Numbered from the stretch's first letter, positions 34,515-42,699 are shown. The stretch: DNA of 64,000 nucleotides from Slackia faecicanis (GCF_003725295.1 NZ_QICB01000003.1:1-64000), one strand, 5' to 3'. Translations and numbers: made by a program. The notes: a model not told the origin generated them from the sequence alone.

Positions 34515-36413
34515 TTAGGCCTGCTTCATGGAAGCGAGCTTTTCGCGGATGCGGTTCGCCATGCTTTCGGCGTCGAGGCCTACTTCTTTGTGCAGCAAGG
34601 ACACTTTGCCCTGGCTGACGAAGCGATCGGGAATGCCGAACGTCAGGATAGGAGGCACTTTCGCGGGCGGGTTGGCGGCCAAATCCTCCAAGATCCCCTC
34701 GCCGATACCGCCTTCGACCACGCCTTCTTCGGCCGTGGCCACCAGCGAGCATTCCTCGGCGGCGGCACGCACGGCGGCTTCGTCGAAGGGTTTGATCCAG
34801 CGCATGTCGACCACGCGCACGCCGATGCCTTCGGCGGCCAGGATATCGGATGCGCCTTCAGCCTCCTGCACCATGCGACCGAACGCAAGGATGGCCACAT
34901 CGTCGCCTTCGCGCGTAGTGCGCGACTTGCCCACCTCGAGAACCTGCGGGGTCTCGGGCAGCTCGAAGCCGCGCGCCTCGCCGCGCGGATAGCGCAGCGT
35001 GACCGGGCCGTGCAAAGAAAGCGCCGTATGCAGCATATGCACCAACTCGGCCTCATCGGATGGCGCCATGACCTTCATATGCGGGATCATGCGCGTATAG
35101 GCGATATCGAACACGCCGTGATGCGTGGGGCCGTCGTCGCCCACCAGGCCTGCGCGGTCGAGACAGAACACCACGTCAAGATCAGGCAGCGCGTTGTTGA
35201 TGATCATCTGGTCGACCGCGCGCTGCATGAACGTGGAATAGATCGCCACGACGGGCTTCTTGCCGCCTATCGCAAGGCCGCTGGCCAGCGCCACCGCATG
35301 CTCTTCGGCGATGCCCGTGTCGATGAAGCGCTTCGGGTACTTGTCGGCGAACTCGTTGAGACCCGTGCCGTCTTTCATGGCCGCGGTGATGGCCACGATG
35401 TCTTCGTTGGCGGCGGCTTCGCGCACCAGCGCCTTGCCGAAAACGCTCGTGTACTTGGGCGCGGTCGACGACGACTTCTTCACCTCGCCGGTGGCCAAGT
35501 CGAACGGACCCACGCCGTGAAACACATCGGGGCGGCGCTCAGCAGGCTCGTATCCCATGCCCTTCTTCGTGACCACGTGCATGAGCACGGGAACCTCGGC
35601 GTCGAGCACCACACGCAGCGTATGCTTGAGTGCCGTGATGTCGTGGCCCGGAACGGGCGCGGTGCACAGAAAGCCAAGCTTTTCGAAGATCATCTCGCCG
35701 GGAATGATCATCTGTTTGATCGAATCTTTGACGTTGCGGCCGAAATCGACCAGGCCGTGGCCCCATTCGCCCTGCGCCTCGAGCGCGCTCTGGATGCCGT
35801 CGCGCGCCTGGGTGTATTCGCGCGACGCACGCTTATGGCCGAGATATTTGGCCAGCGCGCCCACGTTGCGCGAGATGGACATCTCGTTGTCGTTGAGGAT
35901 GACCACCATGGGCGTCTGCAGCTGGCCCGCGTGGTTGAGCGCCTCGAAGGCCATGCCGCCCGAAAGCGCCGCGTCGCCGATGATCGTGACGATCTTCTCG
36001 TCGCTGCCGCGCAAATCGCGCGCCATGGCAAGGCCGAGCGCCACCGAAACCGAATCGGACGCATGGCCCGAAGGGTGCACGTCGTAGGGGCTTTCGGCGG
36101 CCTTCGGAAAGCCCGACATGCCCTTGTACTGACGCAGCGTGTCGAACATGTTCAGGCGGCCGGTGAGCAGCTTGTGCGCATACGACTGATGGCCTACGTC
36201 GAACAGCAGCTTGTCGTGGGGACAGTCGAGCAGGCTATGGCACGCCAGAGTAAGCTCGACTACACCGAGGCTCGGGGCCACGTGGCCGCCGTTTTTCGAC
36301 GTGGTTTCAAGAATCTGCTCGCGTATTTCGGAGGCGAGAATGGCAAGCTCCTCGTCAGTGAGGAGCTTGAGATCTGCAGGGGACGATATCATGTCAAGAA
36401 TTCGGTGTTCCAT
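34515..36413 (-). CDS. dxs: 1-deoxy-D-xylulose-5-phosphate synthase
   Basis: This thiamine-diphosphate enzyme condenses pyruvate and glyceraldehyde-3-phosphate in the first step of the MEP isoprenoid pathway. The 632-residue product shows HVAPSLGVVELTLA, FDVGHQSYAHKLLTGR, the cofactor motif IGDAALSGGMAFEALNHAG with NDNEMSIS, and the second-domain motif DTGIAEEHAVALASGLA near residue 360. Length is normal. The ATG at 36413 follows GCAGGATGC. It is the last gene of asp23-nusB-xseB-dxs, a layout often seen in Gram-positive bacteria. Confidence 0.97.
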   Translation of the reverse strand: MEHRILDMISSPADLKLLTDEELAILASEIREQILETTSKNGGHVAPSLGVVELTLACHSLLDCPHDKLLFDVGHQSYAHKLLTGRLNMFDTLRQYKGMSGFPKAAESPYDVHPSGHASDSVSVALGLAMARDLRGSDEKIVTIIGDAALSGGMAFEALNHAGQLQTPMVVILNDNEMSISRNVGALAKYLGHKRASREYTQARDGIQSALEAQGEWGHGLVDFGRNVKDSIKQMIIPGEMIFEKLGFLCTAPVPGHDITALKHTLRVVLDAEVPVLMHVVTKKGMGYEPAERRPDVFHGVGPFDLATGEVKKSSSTAPKYTSVFGKALVREAAANEDIVAITAAMKDGTGLNEFADKYPKRFIDTGIAEEHAVALASGLAIGGKKPVVAIYSTFMQRAVDQMIINNALPDLDVVFCLDRAGLVGDDGPTHHGVFDIAYTRMIPHMKVMAPSDEAELVHMLHTALSLHGPVTLRYPRGEARGFELPETPQVLEVGKSRTTREGDDVAILAFGRMVQEAEGASDILAAEGIGVRVVDMRWIKPFDEAAVRAAAEECSLVATAEEGVVEGGIGEGILEDLAANPPAKVPPILTFGIPDRFVSQGKVSLLHKEVGLDAESMANRIREKLASMKQA

Positions 36414-36461
36414 GCATCCTGCCTTAGCTTGCGGGTGTTTGCCACGTGACCGGAAGAGGCG

Positions 36462-36671
36462 TCATCGCGCCTCTTCTCCTGACTCGGCATGATCGCCCTC
36501 TTCGATGGTTTCCAGAAGCTCCGTCGCCTTCATACCGAGCTTCACCGCCTCGTCGTACAGGTCGAGGGCGGCATCGAGGGGCATGGCGTCGTCGCGCACC
36601 TGCGCCGCTATCTCGTCGAGGCGGTCGCGGATGGCAGCGAAACCGGAGCGCGTCTGCTCGTCGGCGCTCAT
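36462..36671 (-). CDS. xseB: Exodeoxyribonuclease VII small subunit
   Basis: This 69-residue protein pairs with XseA to degrade single-stranded DNA. The family pattern is visible: a two-helix hairpin with LDEIAAQVRDDAMPLDAALDLYDEAVKLG, then LLETIEEG near the end, with helices interleaved by conserved Leu. It begins one base after the nusB stop, with its ribosome site inside nusB, so translation is coupled. The large subunit gene xseA is not present next to it. Confidence 0.85.
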   Translation of the reverse strand: MSADEQTRSGFAAIRDRLDEIAAQVRDDAMPLDAALDLYDEAVKLGMKATELLETIEEGDHAESGEEAR

Positions 36672-36672
36672 G

Positions 36673-37221
36673 CTATTCGGCGGCCTCGTCCGTCTTCGCG
36701 GGCTCGGCCTGGGCGGGCGCCTCAGCGTCGGCCGGGGCCTCGGCGGCCTGGACCTGCTCGTCGGCGGCCTGGGCGGCCGGCTCCTCCTCGACGGCCTGCG
36801 TCGGGTCGATGCCGGATTCGCTATCGCGCGCGATACGACCCAAAATGCCGTTCACGAAACGATGGGAATCGTCTTCGCCGCCGAATTCCTTGGCCAGCTC
36901 GACGGCCTCGTTGATGGCTACCGACACGGGAACGTCGTCCACGTATTTCAGCTCGAACGCGGCAAGGCGCAAAATGGAGCGGTCGACCACGGGCATGCGG
37001 TCGATGGCCCAGTTCTGCGAGCTGACGCTGATGATGCGGTCGAGTTGGGTCTTGTGCGAGGAAACCCCCATGATGAGCATGCGCGCGTAATCGCCCATGC
37101 CTGCCTCATCGGGGACCAGGCCTTCTTCGACTACCTGGTCGGCCGGCTTGTTCAGAATCTCGCTCTGATACAGAACCTGCAGCGCGCAGCGGCGCGCCAA
37201 AGAGCGCTCGTGACGTTTCAT
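36673..37221 (-). CDS. nusB: Transcription antitermination factor NusB
   Basis: NusB binds boxA RNA with S10 to promote rRNA antitermination. The N-terminal ~135 residues are the all-helical domain (RHERSLARRCALQVLYQSEI; RILRLAAFEL-like segment near 95; PVSVAINEAVELAKEFGGEDD; FVNGILGRIAR). The remaining ~45 residues are an acidic Ala/Glu/Gln tail not found in most NusB proteins. It starts at an ATG with AGGGAATAG upstream and lies 30 bases after the asp23-type gene. Confidence 0.93.
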   Translation of the reverse strand: MKRHERSLARRCALQVLYQSEILNKPADQVVEEGLVPDEAGMGDYARMLIMGVSSHKTQLDRIISVSSQNWAIDRMPVVDRSILRLAAFELKYVDDVPVSVAINEAVELAKEFGGEDDSHRFVNGILGRIARDSESGIDPTQAVEEEPAAQAADEQVQAAEAPADAEAPAQAEPAKTDEAAE

Positions 37222-37252
37222 CTATTCCCTATCCTTATATACGTACTATGCG

Positions 37253-37603
37253 TTATGCCGAGAAGCGGATGCCGTCGACGTAGACGTCGATCGAAGACAC
37301 CTTGAATCCGACCTGGGTGATCACGGCATCGGCGACGGCCTGGCGCACCTCGGCGGCGACGGAAGGAATGGGCCTTCCGAAATACACGTCGACGTGCACG
37401 GCGATATCGACGCCCTCGGTCTCGTTCATGCTGACTTCGATGCCCTGAGCGGCCGCGTTGGACACGAAGCGCGAACGAATGCCGGAAAACGTCGAAGAAC
37501 CCACGCTCGCGACGCCTTCGACCTCTTTAGCGGCGATTGCCACGATGGTTTCCATGACGCCCGGGGCAAGGCCCAAGCCGTCGACATACAACTCTTCGCT
37601 CAT
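37253..37603 (-). CDS. Asp23/Gls24 family envelope stress protein
   Basis: This 116-residue product belongs to the alkaline-shock protein family that is tied to the membrane in Gram-positive bacteria. The core is visible: GLGLAPGVMETIVAIAAKEVEGVASVGSS and VDIAVHVDVYFGRPIPSVAAEVRQAVADAV. No transmembrane segment is present. I chose the ATG at 37603, preceded by GAAAGGACC. The gene heads an operon with nusB, xseB and dxs, and the asp23-nusB neighbourhood is common in Firmicutes and Actinobacteria. A possible -10 (TACAAT, 37648-37643 minus) has no good -35. Confidence 0.9.
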   Translation of the reverse strand: MSEELYVDGLGLAPGVMETIVAIAAKEVEGVASVGSSTFSGIRSRFVSNAAAQGIEVSMNETEGVDIAVHVDVYFGRPIPSVAAEVRQAVADAVITQVGFKVSSIDVYVDGIRFSA

Positions 37604-37706
37604 GACGGTCCTTTCGGCTCGTTGTTGACTAAGCATCCCGTTATTGTACTCCATTCGGCGGCGAGCCACGCAATGCGCCCGAGTTTCGATCGAAATACCG
37701 AACTCG

Positions 37707-37735
37707 TTCATACCGCGCGCGCGGCGGCGTACAAT
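37707..37735 (+). promoter_or_regulatory. Candidate promoter of the C_GCAxxG_C_C gene
   Basis: TTCATA (37707-37712) and TACAAT (37730-37735) are separated by 17 bases, 37 bases upstream of the start codon. The -35 matches 4 of 6 consensus bases. Confidence 0.5.
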
Positions 37736-37771
37736 CCATGTCACAGCAAACCAACGGACCGAGGAGATGCC

Positions 37772-38224
37772 ATGACTACCGAAAACCCCGCCCGTCCCGC
37801 GTTCGACCGCGAAGCCCTGGCCGCGCATGCGCTGGAGCTGCACGCCCGCAACTTCAACTGCGCGCAGTGCGTCGCCTGCACGCTGGCCCCGTTCGTGAAC
37901 GCCGACGAACGCGACGTCTTCCGCGCGGCGGAAGGCCTCGGCGGCGGCATGGGCGGCTTCACCGAGACCTGCGGCGCCATCGCGGGCGCGGCCATGGTGG
38001 CGGGATACGCCCGCAGCAACGGCTACGACGACCCCACCAGCAAGCAGGACACCTACGCGCTGGCCAAGCAGGTCGTCGACCGTTTCCGCGACAACGTAGG
38101 CTCCACCCTGTGCGCCGACATCAAAGCCGTCCATGCCGACGCGCCGCTGCGCCCATGCGACGAGTGCATCGTCTTGGGCCTGAACCTGGCCATCGACATG
38201 CTCGAAGGCCTCGAGGGCCGCTAA
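37772..38224 (+). CDS. C_GCAxxG_C_C family protein (putative redox protein)
   Basis: The 150-residue product matches a small family named for its cysteine motif. The pattern is visible as FNCAQCVA near residue 30, ETCGAIAGA near 68, LCADIK near 112 and PCDECI near 126. Members are found in anaerobes, often predicted to be exported or membrane-associated redox proteins, and the reaction is unknown. No signal peptide is present here. The ATG follows CGAGGAGATG. It is a single-gene unit, ending in a strong bidirectional terminator. Confidence 0.88.
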   Translation: MTTENPARPAFDREALAAHALELHARNFNCAQCVACTLAPFVNADERDVFRAAEGLGGGMGGFTETCGAIAGAAMVAGYARSNGYDDPTSKQDTYALAKQVVDRFRDNVGSTLCADIKAVHADAPLRPCDECIVLGLNLAIDMLEGLEGR

Positions 38225-38260
38225 GCCCGCGCGCACGGCGCACGCCTTCGGCCGCACGCG

Positions 38261-38294
38261 AAAAGGACCCGAGGAAATCCTCGGGTCCTTTCTT
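38261..38294. terminator. Bidirectional terminator between convergent genes
   Basis: A 14-bp stem (AAAGGACCCGAGGA with its complement) around AAT is followed by TTTCTT on the plus strand and TTTTCG on the minus strand. It serves the C_GCAxxG_C_C gene and the triple-RidA gene. Confidence 0.85.
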
Positions 38295-38344
38295 GGAGCA
38301 TGACGTTTCCGAAGCGTCCGCTGCGAAGCGGGTCCTAATCGGAC

Positions 38345-39610
38345 TTACTTCACCGGCGGGGTGCCTTCGAAGTTGCCGAAGATGGCGTCGATCATGACCA
38401 GGGCCTCGCCCTGCAGATTCTTCACGCCCACGACGCGACGGGCAGGGGTTCCCTCGGGGAAGAACTCCTTGTACGCCTCGTTCACGGCGTCCATGTCGGC
38501 GAGGTCCTTCACGTAGATGTTCACCTTGACGGCGTCTTCCATGACGTGGTCGACGCACTCGATGATGGCCTTGATGTTCTTCAGGGCCTGGACAGCCTGG
38601 GCCTTCACGCCGCCCTCGACGAGCTTGCCGGTGGCGGGGTCGATACCGTACTGGGCGGAGATGTTGTTGTAGTGAGAGAACGCCACGGTCTGCGTGGAAA
38701 GGGCGCACTTCGGAGCGGCGTCGGTGTTGTTAGCCTCGAGGATCAGACCGTGACGGTCTTCGACGGCCTGCGGCGGAGTGCCGTCGCCGTGGGAAACCAC
38801 GGCCTCGATCTGCACGAGCGCGTGCAGGGGCAGGTCGGCGACCTCCACCACGGTGCGGGCCGGCATGTAGGCGACGGCGCGCGCGATGGCGGAATCGGGG
38901 AAGAACGTGGTGTAGACCTCGTTCACGGCGTCCAGATCGGCAAGGTCGCGCAGGAACACGGTGATCTTGACGATGTCGTCGAACGGAACGTCGACGCTGT
39001 TCAGGATGGCCTTGATGTTCTTGAGGCACTGAGCGGTCTGGGCCTTGATGCCGCCCTCGACGATCTGGCCGGTGCCGGGGTTGATCGGCAGCTGGGCGGA
39101 GATGTTGTTGTAGTGCGAGAACGCCACGGTCTGGGAAGACATGACGTTCATCGGAGCCGCGTGGGTATTGTTGACATACTTCAGCAGGTCGCCCGCCTGA
39201 GGCTCGTTAGGAATGGTGCCTTCGCCGTTGGTGATCAGGGCCTCGATCTGAACGAGGGCGCCGAACGGCAGGTCGTCGACGGCAACCACGGTGCGCGTAG
39301 GAGCGTAGGTCGGGAAGAACATCTTCTGGACCTCGTCGACATCGTCCATATCGCGGATATCCTTGACGAACACGGTGATGCGGACCACGTCGTTGAGGAC
39401 ATGGTCGATGCTTTCGACGACGGACTCGAGGTTCGCGAAAGCCTGAGCGGCCTGCTCGAGCACGCCGCCTTCGACGAGCTCGCCGGTGGCCGGGTCGATG
39501 CCCAGCTGCGCGGAGATGTTGTTGTAGTGCGAGAACGCCACGGTCTGAGAAGACATCGGGCACTTCGGCGCGTCTTCGGTATTGCGCGCCAATACGACGT
39601 TGTCACCCAT
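38345..39610 (-). CDS. Triple RidA (YjgF/UK114) domain fusion
   Basis: RidA proteins hydrolyse reactive enamine/imine intermediates and normally work as homotrimers of ~130-residue chains. This 421-residue product is three RidA domains in a row: the segment FSHYNNISAQ recurs at about residues 26, 164 and 311, the catalytic-type Arg at 106, 252 and 391, and the Glu-containing IEAL/IEAV near 122 and 268, changed to IDAI in the third. The Tyr of the usual GPY motif is not kept. I chose the ATG at 39610, after AAAAGGAAGG. The gene is alone behind a good promoter. Function beyond the family is unknown. Confidence 0.9.
   Translation of the reverse strand: MGDNVVLARNTEDAPKCPMSSQTVAFSHYNNISAQLGIDPATGELVEGGVLEQAAQAFANLESVVESIDHVLNDVVRITVFVKDIRDMDDVDEVQKMFFPTYAPTRTVVAVDDLPFGALVQIEALITNGEGTIPNEPQAGDLLKYVNNTHAAPMNVMSSQTVAFSHYNNISAQLPINPGTGQIVEGGIKAQTAQCLKNIKAILNSVDVPFDDIVKITVFLRDLADLDAVNEVYTTFFPDSAIARAVAYMPARTVVEVADLPLHALVQIEAVVSHGDGTPPQAVEDRHGLILEANNTDAAPKCALSTQTVAFSHYNNISAQYGIDPATGKLVEGGVKAQAVQALKNIKAIIECVDHVMEDAVKVNIYVKDLADMDAVNEAYKEFFPEGTPARRVVGVKNLQGEALVMIDAIFGNFEGTPPVK
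38655..39547. repeat. Three near-identical 38-bp DNA segments inside the triple-RidA gene
   Basis: The segment encoding TVAFSHYNNISAQ is nearly identical at the DNA level in all three repeats (38655-38692, 39096-39133 and 39510-39547), although flanking parts have diverged more. This points to recent duplication or ongoing gene conversion between the repeats. Confidence 0.8.
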
Positions 39611-39701
39611 GGTTCTACCTTCCTTTTGACACCCATTGGTCATTACACTCGCAGGACTTCTTGCCCCTGTCCTGCCATGCAGCCATTACTGCACGCAGCG
39701 A

Positions 39702-39730
39702 ATTACACGGTACGGGGCGCGTCTTGTCAA
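39702..39730 (-). promoter_or_regulatory. Promoter of the triple-RidA gene
   Basis: On the minus strand a perfect TTGACA (39730-39725) and TGTAAT (39707-39702) are exactly 17 bases apart, about 95 bases upstream of the start. It predicts strong expression. Confidence 0.8.
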
Positions 39731-39965
39731 CACATTTTGCAAAACCGTTTTCCAAGCAGCCGCATGCCGTCGCAGCGACGCCGCCTGGAGGGCACAAGAC
39801 GGCGGAAATCAACGGAAAACAAGGCTTGAAATGACCGATCCGGACAGGTTTCGAACCCTTCGTCGAAGCATCGCTGGCGTGCGGAGAAAACGGCCGCGAA
39901 GACGGCGGAGCCGAAAGCGTGATACCATAGCCCGACGATTCGAAACCCTACGAGAAGGACTTCCC

Positions 39966-40385
39966 ATGATCAAAGAGCTCGTGAAAGACGAAGCGATCCT
40001 GTCGACGCCGTGCGAGAAGGCAACCCCGGCCGACGAGCAAATCGCCCAGGACCTGGTGGACACCCTGCTCGCCACCGAAGGCGCGGCATGCCTGGCCGCC
40101 AACCAGATCGGCGAGGCCAAGGCCGTCATCGCCTACCTGGACGAACAGGACCGGCCGCACGTCATGTACAACCCCAAGCTCCTGCTGGGTCTGGGCGCAT
40201 TCAGGGCCGAAGAGGGCTGTCTGACCCGCGACGAAGTAACCGTCACCACGCGCTACGACCGCGCCAAGGTTTCCTACCACGAACTGGTCGACGGCGAGAT
40301 GAAGCTGCGCAAGGAAGACTTCCAGGGCTGGACCGCGCAGATGCTTCAGCACATGATCGACCATTGCAAGGGCAAGCTGGTCTAG
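39966..40385 (+). CDS. Peptide-deformylase-like protein with altered active site
   Basis: Peptide deformylase removes the formyl group from initiator Met. This 139-residue product has the three family motifs in degenerate form: motif 1 as GAACLAANQ (Gln47), motif 2 as EEGCLTRDE (metal-ligand Cys85), and motif 3 as QHMIDH (His129 and His133). The metal ligands remain but the catalytic Glu of HExDH is Met130. That change should destroy normal activity. The start ATG follows GAAGGACTTCCC. It has no clear operon partner; upstream is the divergent triple-RidA gene. It could be a deformylase relative with another role. Confidence 0.85.
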   Translation: MIKELVKDEAILSTPCEKATPADEQIAQDLVDTLLATEGAACLAANQIGEAKAVIAYLDEQDRPHVMYNPKLLLGLGAFRAEEGCLTRDEVTVTTRYDRAKVSYHELVDGEMKLRKEDFQGWTAQMLQHMIDHCKGKLV

Positions 40386-40415
40386 CGGACCCACGCACAA
40401 CCTACGGCGACGCAC

Positions 40416-40449
40416 GGCGCGCGGCTTCGGCTGCGCGCCTTTTCTTTTG
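40416..40449 (+). terminator. Terminator of the deformylase-like gene
   Basis: GGCGCGC pairs with GCGCGCC around GGCTTCGGCT and is followed by TTTTCTTTT on the plus strand, 30 bases after the stop. Confidence 0.85.
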
Positions 40450-40495
40450 CCGCGGCCCACCCGTCACGCGCGTCGACCGTTCGCCTTCTTCGTTG

Positions 40496-40580
40496 AAATT
40501 GAACCGAATCGTCGGGAAGTTCAATTTCAGCTGTGTTAGACTGCACGGAAATTGAACTTATGGCGAACGAAATTGAACTT
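40496..40580. promoter_or_regulatory. Four copies of AAATTGAACTT, candidate operator array
   Basis: AAATTGAAC occurs at 40496-40504, the inverted AAGTTCAATTT at 40518-40528, and AAATTGAACTT at 40549-40559 and 40570-40580. The last two are direct repeats 21 bp apart, two helical turns; copies one and two face each other. All lie in the 120 bases before the XRE-AlaA start. The word is AT-rich in a GC-rich setting and is not seen elsewhere in the window as a cluster. Confidence 0.7.
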
Positions 40581-40617
40581 ATCGATGTTCGACCCGATGA
40601 ACGAAGAAGGAGGACGC

Positions 40618-42252
40618 GTGACTTCCGAGACCTTTTCCGACCGGCTGAAAAGCGCCATGGCTGATGCGGGCATGAAGCAGGCCGATCTGATCGGCGCCGC
40701 GGCCGCCCGCGGCTCGAAGCTCGGCAAAAGCCAGGTGAGCCAATACGTCAGCGGCAAAACCATCCCGCGCAAAGACGTGGCCGCCCTGATCGGGTCCGTG
40801 CTGGACGTAGACGCCGCCTGGCTTCTGCACGGCGACGAAGGCGAGAAAGCCGACCGGGCTCCGCGCAGGGCCGCCGCACGCAACGCCACGCAGGCCGCCC
40901 GCGCAGAACGCGACCAGGCCGCCGACGCGCCGCGAGACGAGGCGCGCGACGAATCCGAGACGCGAGCCGACGCGCGGCCTGCGGCCGCCATCGACCAGAC
41001 CCCGCCCTCCCCTTCTTCTTCAAGGAGCACCCCGATGCGTGAATTCAAGAAATCATCCAAGCTCGACAACGTTCTCTACGACGTGCGTGGCCCCGTGGTC
41101 GACGAAGCCGCCCGCCTCGAGCGCGAAGGCCAGCACATCCTCAAACTCAACATCGGCAACCCGGCGCCGTTCGGCTTCCGCACGCCCGACGAGGTGATCG
41201 CCGACATGCGCATGCAGCTGCCCGAGTGCGAGGGCTATTCCGATTCGCGCGGCCTGTTCTCGGCGCGCAAGGCGATCATGCAGTATGCCCAGATCAAACA
41301 CATTCCCAACGTGGACATGGACTCGATCTATACCGGCAACGGCGTGTCCGAGCTCATCCAGATGTGCATGCAGGCCCTTCTGGACACCGGCGACGAGATC
41401 TTGATTCCTTCGCCCGATTATCCGCTGTGGACTGCGTGCGCCACGCTGGCAGGCGGCACCCCCGTGCACTATCTGTGCGACGAACAGGCCGATTGGTACC
41501 CCGACATCGCCGATATGGAAAGCAAGATCACCCCGCGCACCAAGGCGCTCGTCATCATCAACCCGAACAACCCCACCGGCGCCGTGTATCCGCGCGAGGT
41601 GCTCGAGGAAATCGTCGAAGTGGCGCGCAAGCACCAGCTCATGATCTTCTCCGACGAAATCTACGACCGTCTGGTCATGGACGATGCCGAACATATTTCA
41701 ATCGCCTCGCTTGCCCCCGACCTGTTCTGCGTCACCTTCTCGGGCCTGTCGAAATCGCATATGATCGCGGGCTATCGCGTGGGCTGGATGATCATGTCGG
41801 GCGAGAAGCGCTGCGCACGCGACTTCATGCTGGGCATCAACATGCTTTCGAACATGCGCTTGTGCTCCAACGTGCCTGCGCAGTCGATCGTGCAGACGGC
41901 CCTCGGCGGGCATCAGAGCGTCAAGGGATACGTGGCGCCGGGCGGACGCGTCTATGAGCAGCGCGAGTTCGTGTACAACGCGTTGAAAGAGATCGACGGC
42001 ATCTCGGTGGTCAAACCGAAGGCGGCGTTTTACATCTTCCCCAAGATCGACGTGAAGAAATTCAACATCACCGACGACGAGCAGTTCGCGCTCGACCTGC
42101 TGCATGAGAAGAAAATCCTCATCACGCGCGGCCAGGGCTTCAACTGGCACAAGCCCGACCACTTCCGCATCGTGTACCTGCCACGCATCGAAGTGCTGGC
42201 AGAAGCCATGGAGAGCCTGCAGGACTTCTTCGCGCACTATCGCCAGCGTTAA
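40618..42252 (+). CDS. XRE-type DNA-binding domain fused to AlaA-type aminotransferase
   Basis: The 544-residue product has an N-terminal helix-turn-helix domain (residues ~5-75, with MKQADLIGAAA and KSQVSQYVSGKTIPRKDVAALI), a ~60-residue Ala/Arg/Asp/Ser-rich linker, and a complete fold-type I aminotransferase from residue 140. The enzyme part resembles AlaA (glutamate-pyruvate aminotransferase), with NPNNPTGAVY, the cofactor Asp in FSDEIYD (Asp346), the Schiff-base Lys in SGLSKSHMIAGYRVGW (Lys379) and the substrate Arg in FRIVYLPR. The GTG start follows AAGGAGGACGC, a short 4-base spacing. An internal AAGGAG-7-ATG (41035) may start a stand-alone enzyme. Confidence 0.88.
   Translation: MTSETFSDRLKSAMADAGMKQADLIGAAAARGSKLGKSQVSQYVSGKTIPRKDVAALIGSVLDVDAAWLLHGDEGEKADRAPRRAAARNATQAARAERDQAADAPRDEARDESETRADARPAAAIDQTPPSPSSSRSTPMREFKKSSKLDNVLYDVRGPVVDEAARLEREGQHILKLNIGNPAPFGFRTPDEVIADMRMQLPECEGYSDSRGLFSARKAIMQYAQIKHIPNVDMDSIYTGNGVSELIQMCMQALLDTGDEILIPSPDYPLWTACATLAGGTPVHYLCDEQADWYPDIADMESKITPRTKALVIINPNNPTGAVYPREVLEEIVEVARKHQLMIFSDEIYDRLVMDDAEHISIASLAPDLFCVTFSGLSKSHMIAGYRVGWMIMSGEKRCARDFMLGINMLSNMRLCSNVPAQSIVQTALGGHQSVKGYVAPGGRVYEQREFVYNALKEIDGISVVKPKAAFYIFPKIDVKKFNITDDEQFALDLLHEKKILITRGQGFNWHKPDHFRIVYLPRIEVLAEAMESLQDFFAHYRQR
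41022..41037 (+). promoter_or_regulatory. Internal ribosome-binding site and start within the fusion gene
   Basis: AAGGAG (41022-41027), a 7-base spacer and ATG (41035) lie in frame at the exact junction between linker and aminotransferase. Initiation here would give a 405-residue AlaA-length enzyme without the DNA-binding domain. Confidence 0.65.
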
Positions 42253-42299
42253 CGCGAAGCCCCGTATAATCAGCCCGCAAATAGCGTGCAGGCGGCCGA

Positions 42300-42339
42300 A
42301 GCCCGCGCCCCGGAACCGAACCTGGGCGCGGGCTTTTTC
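42300..42339 (+). terminator. Terminator of the XRE-AlaA gene
   Basis: AGCCCGCGCCC pairs with GGGCGCGGGCT (42300-42310 with 42324-42334) and is followed by TTTTCG. It is 48 bases after the stop. Confidence 0.85.
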
Positions 42340-42467
42340 GTTCGCACGGCCTCCGAGGCCCCGATGGCGCAAAAGTCAGACTCGGATGCAATGGCCGAAA
42401 AAATTGTTCGGAAAGAAAAAACGAGACGGGTTGCAGGCAGAGCCTCGCAGCATATGCCCGATAACGA

Positions 42468-42495
42468 AAAAGAGCCGCCGAAGCGACTCTTTCGA
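42468..42495 (-). terminator. Terminator after tRNA-Asp
   Basis: On the minus strand AAAGAGTCGC-TTCG-GCGGCTCTTT is followed by TTCG. It lies about 10 bases beyond the tRNA-Asp 3' end. Confidence 0.75.
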
Positions 42496-42502
42496 ATTCA
42501 GA

Positions 42503-42579
<77 letters not shown>

Positions 42580-42699
42580 GTGTTGTTTGTTGCCGTTGCA
42601 ACGAGTTGTTAGTATACAGAAGCCTTACCCATATGCCAAGAGAAATTTTAAAATTTTTTCGACTTTCTTTTCCGACCCTCGGAAGGCCCCGCCGAAGCG

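Noticed and set aside
34488-36449. Open frame antisense to dxs
   Set aside because: The dxs motifs on the minus strand are complete, and the antisense frame has no domain.
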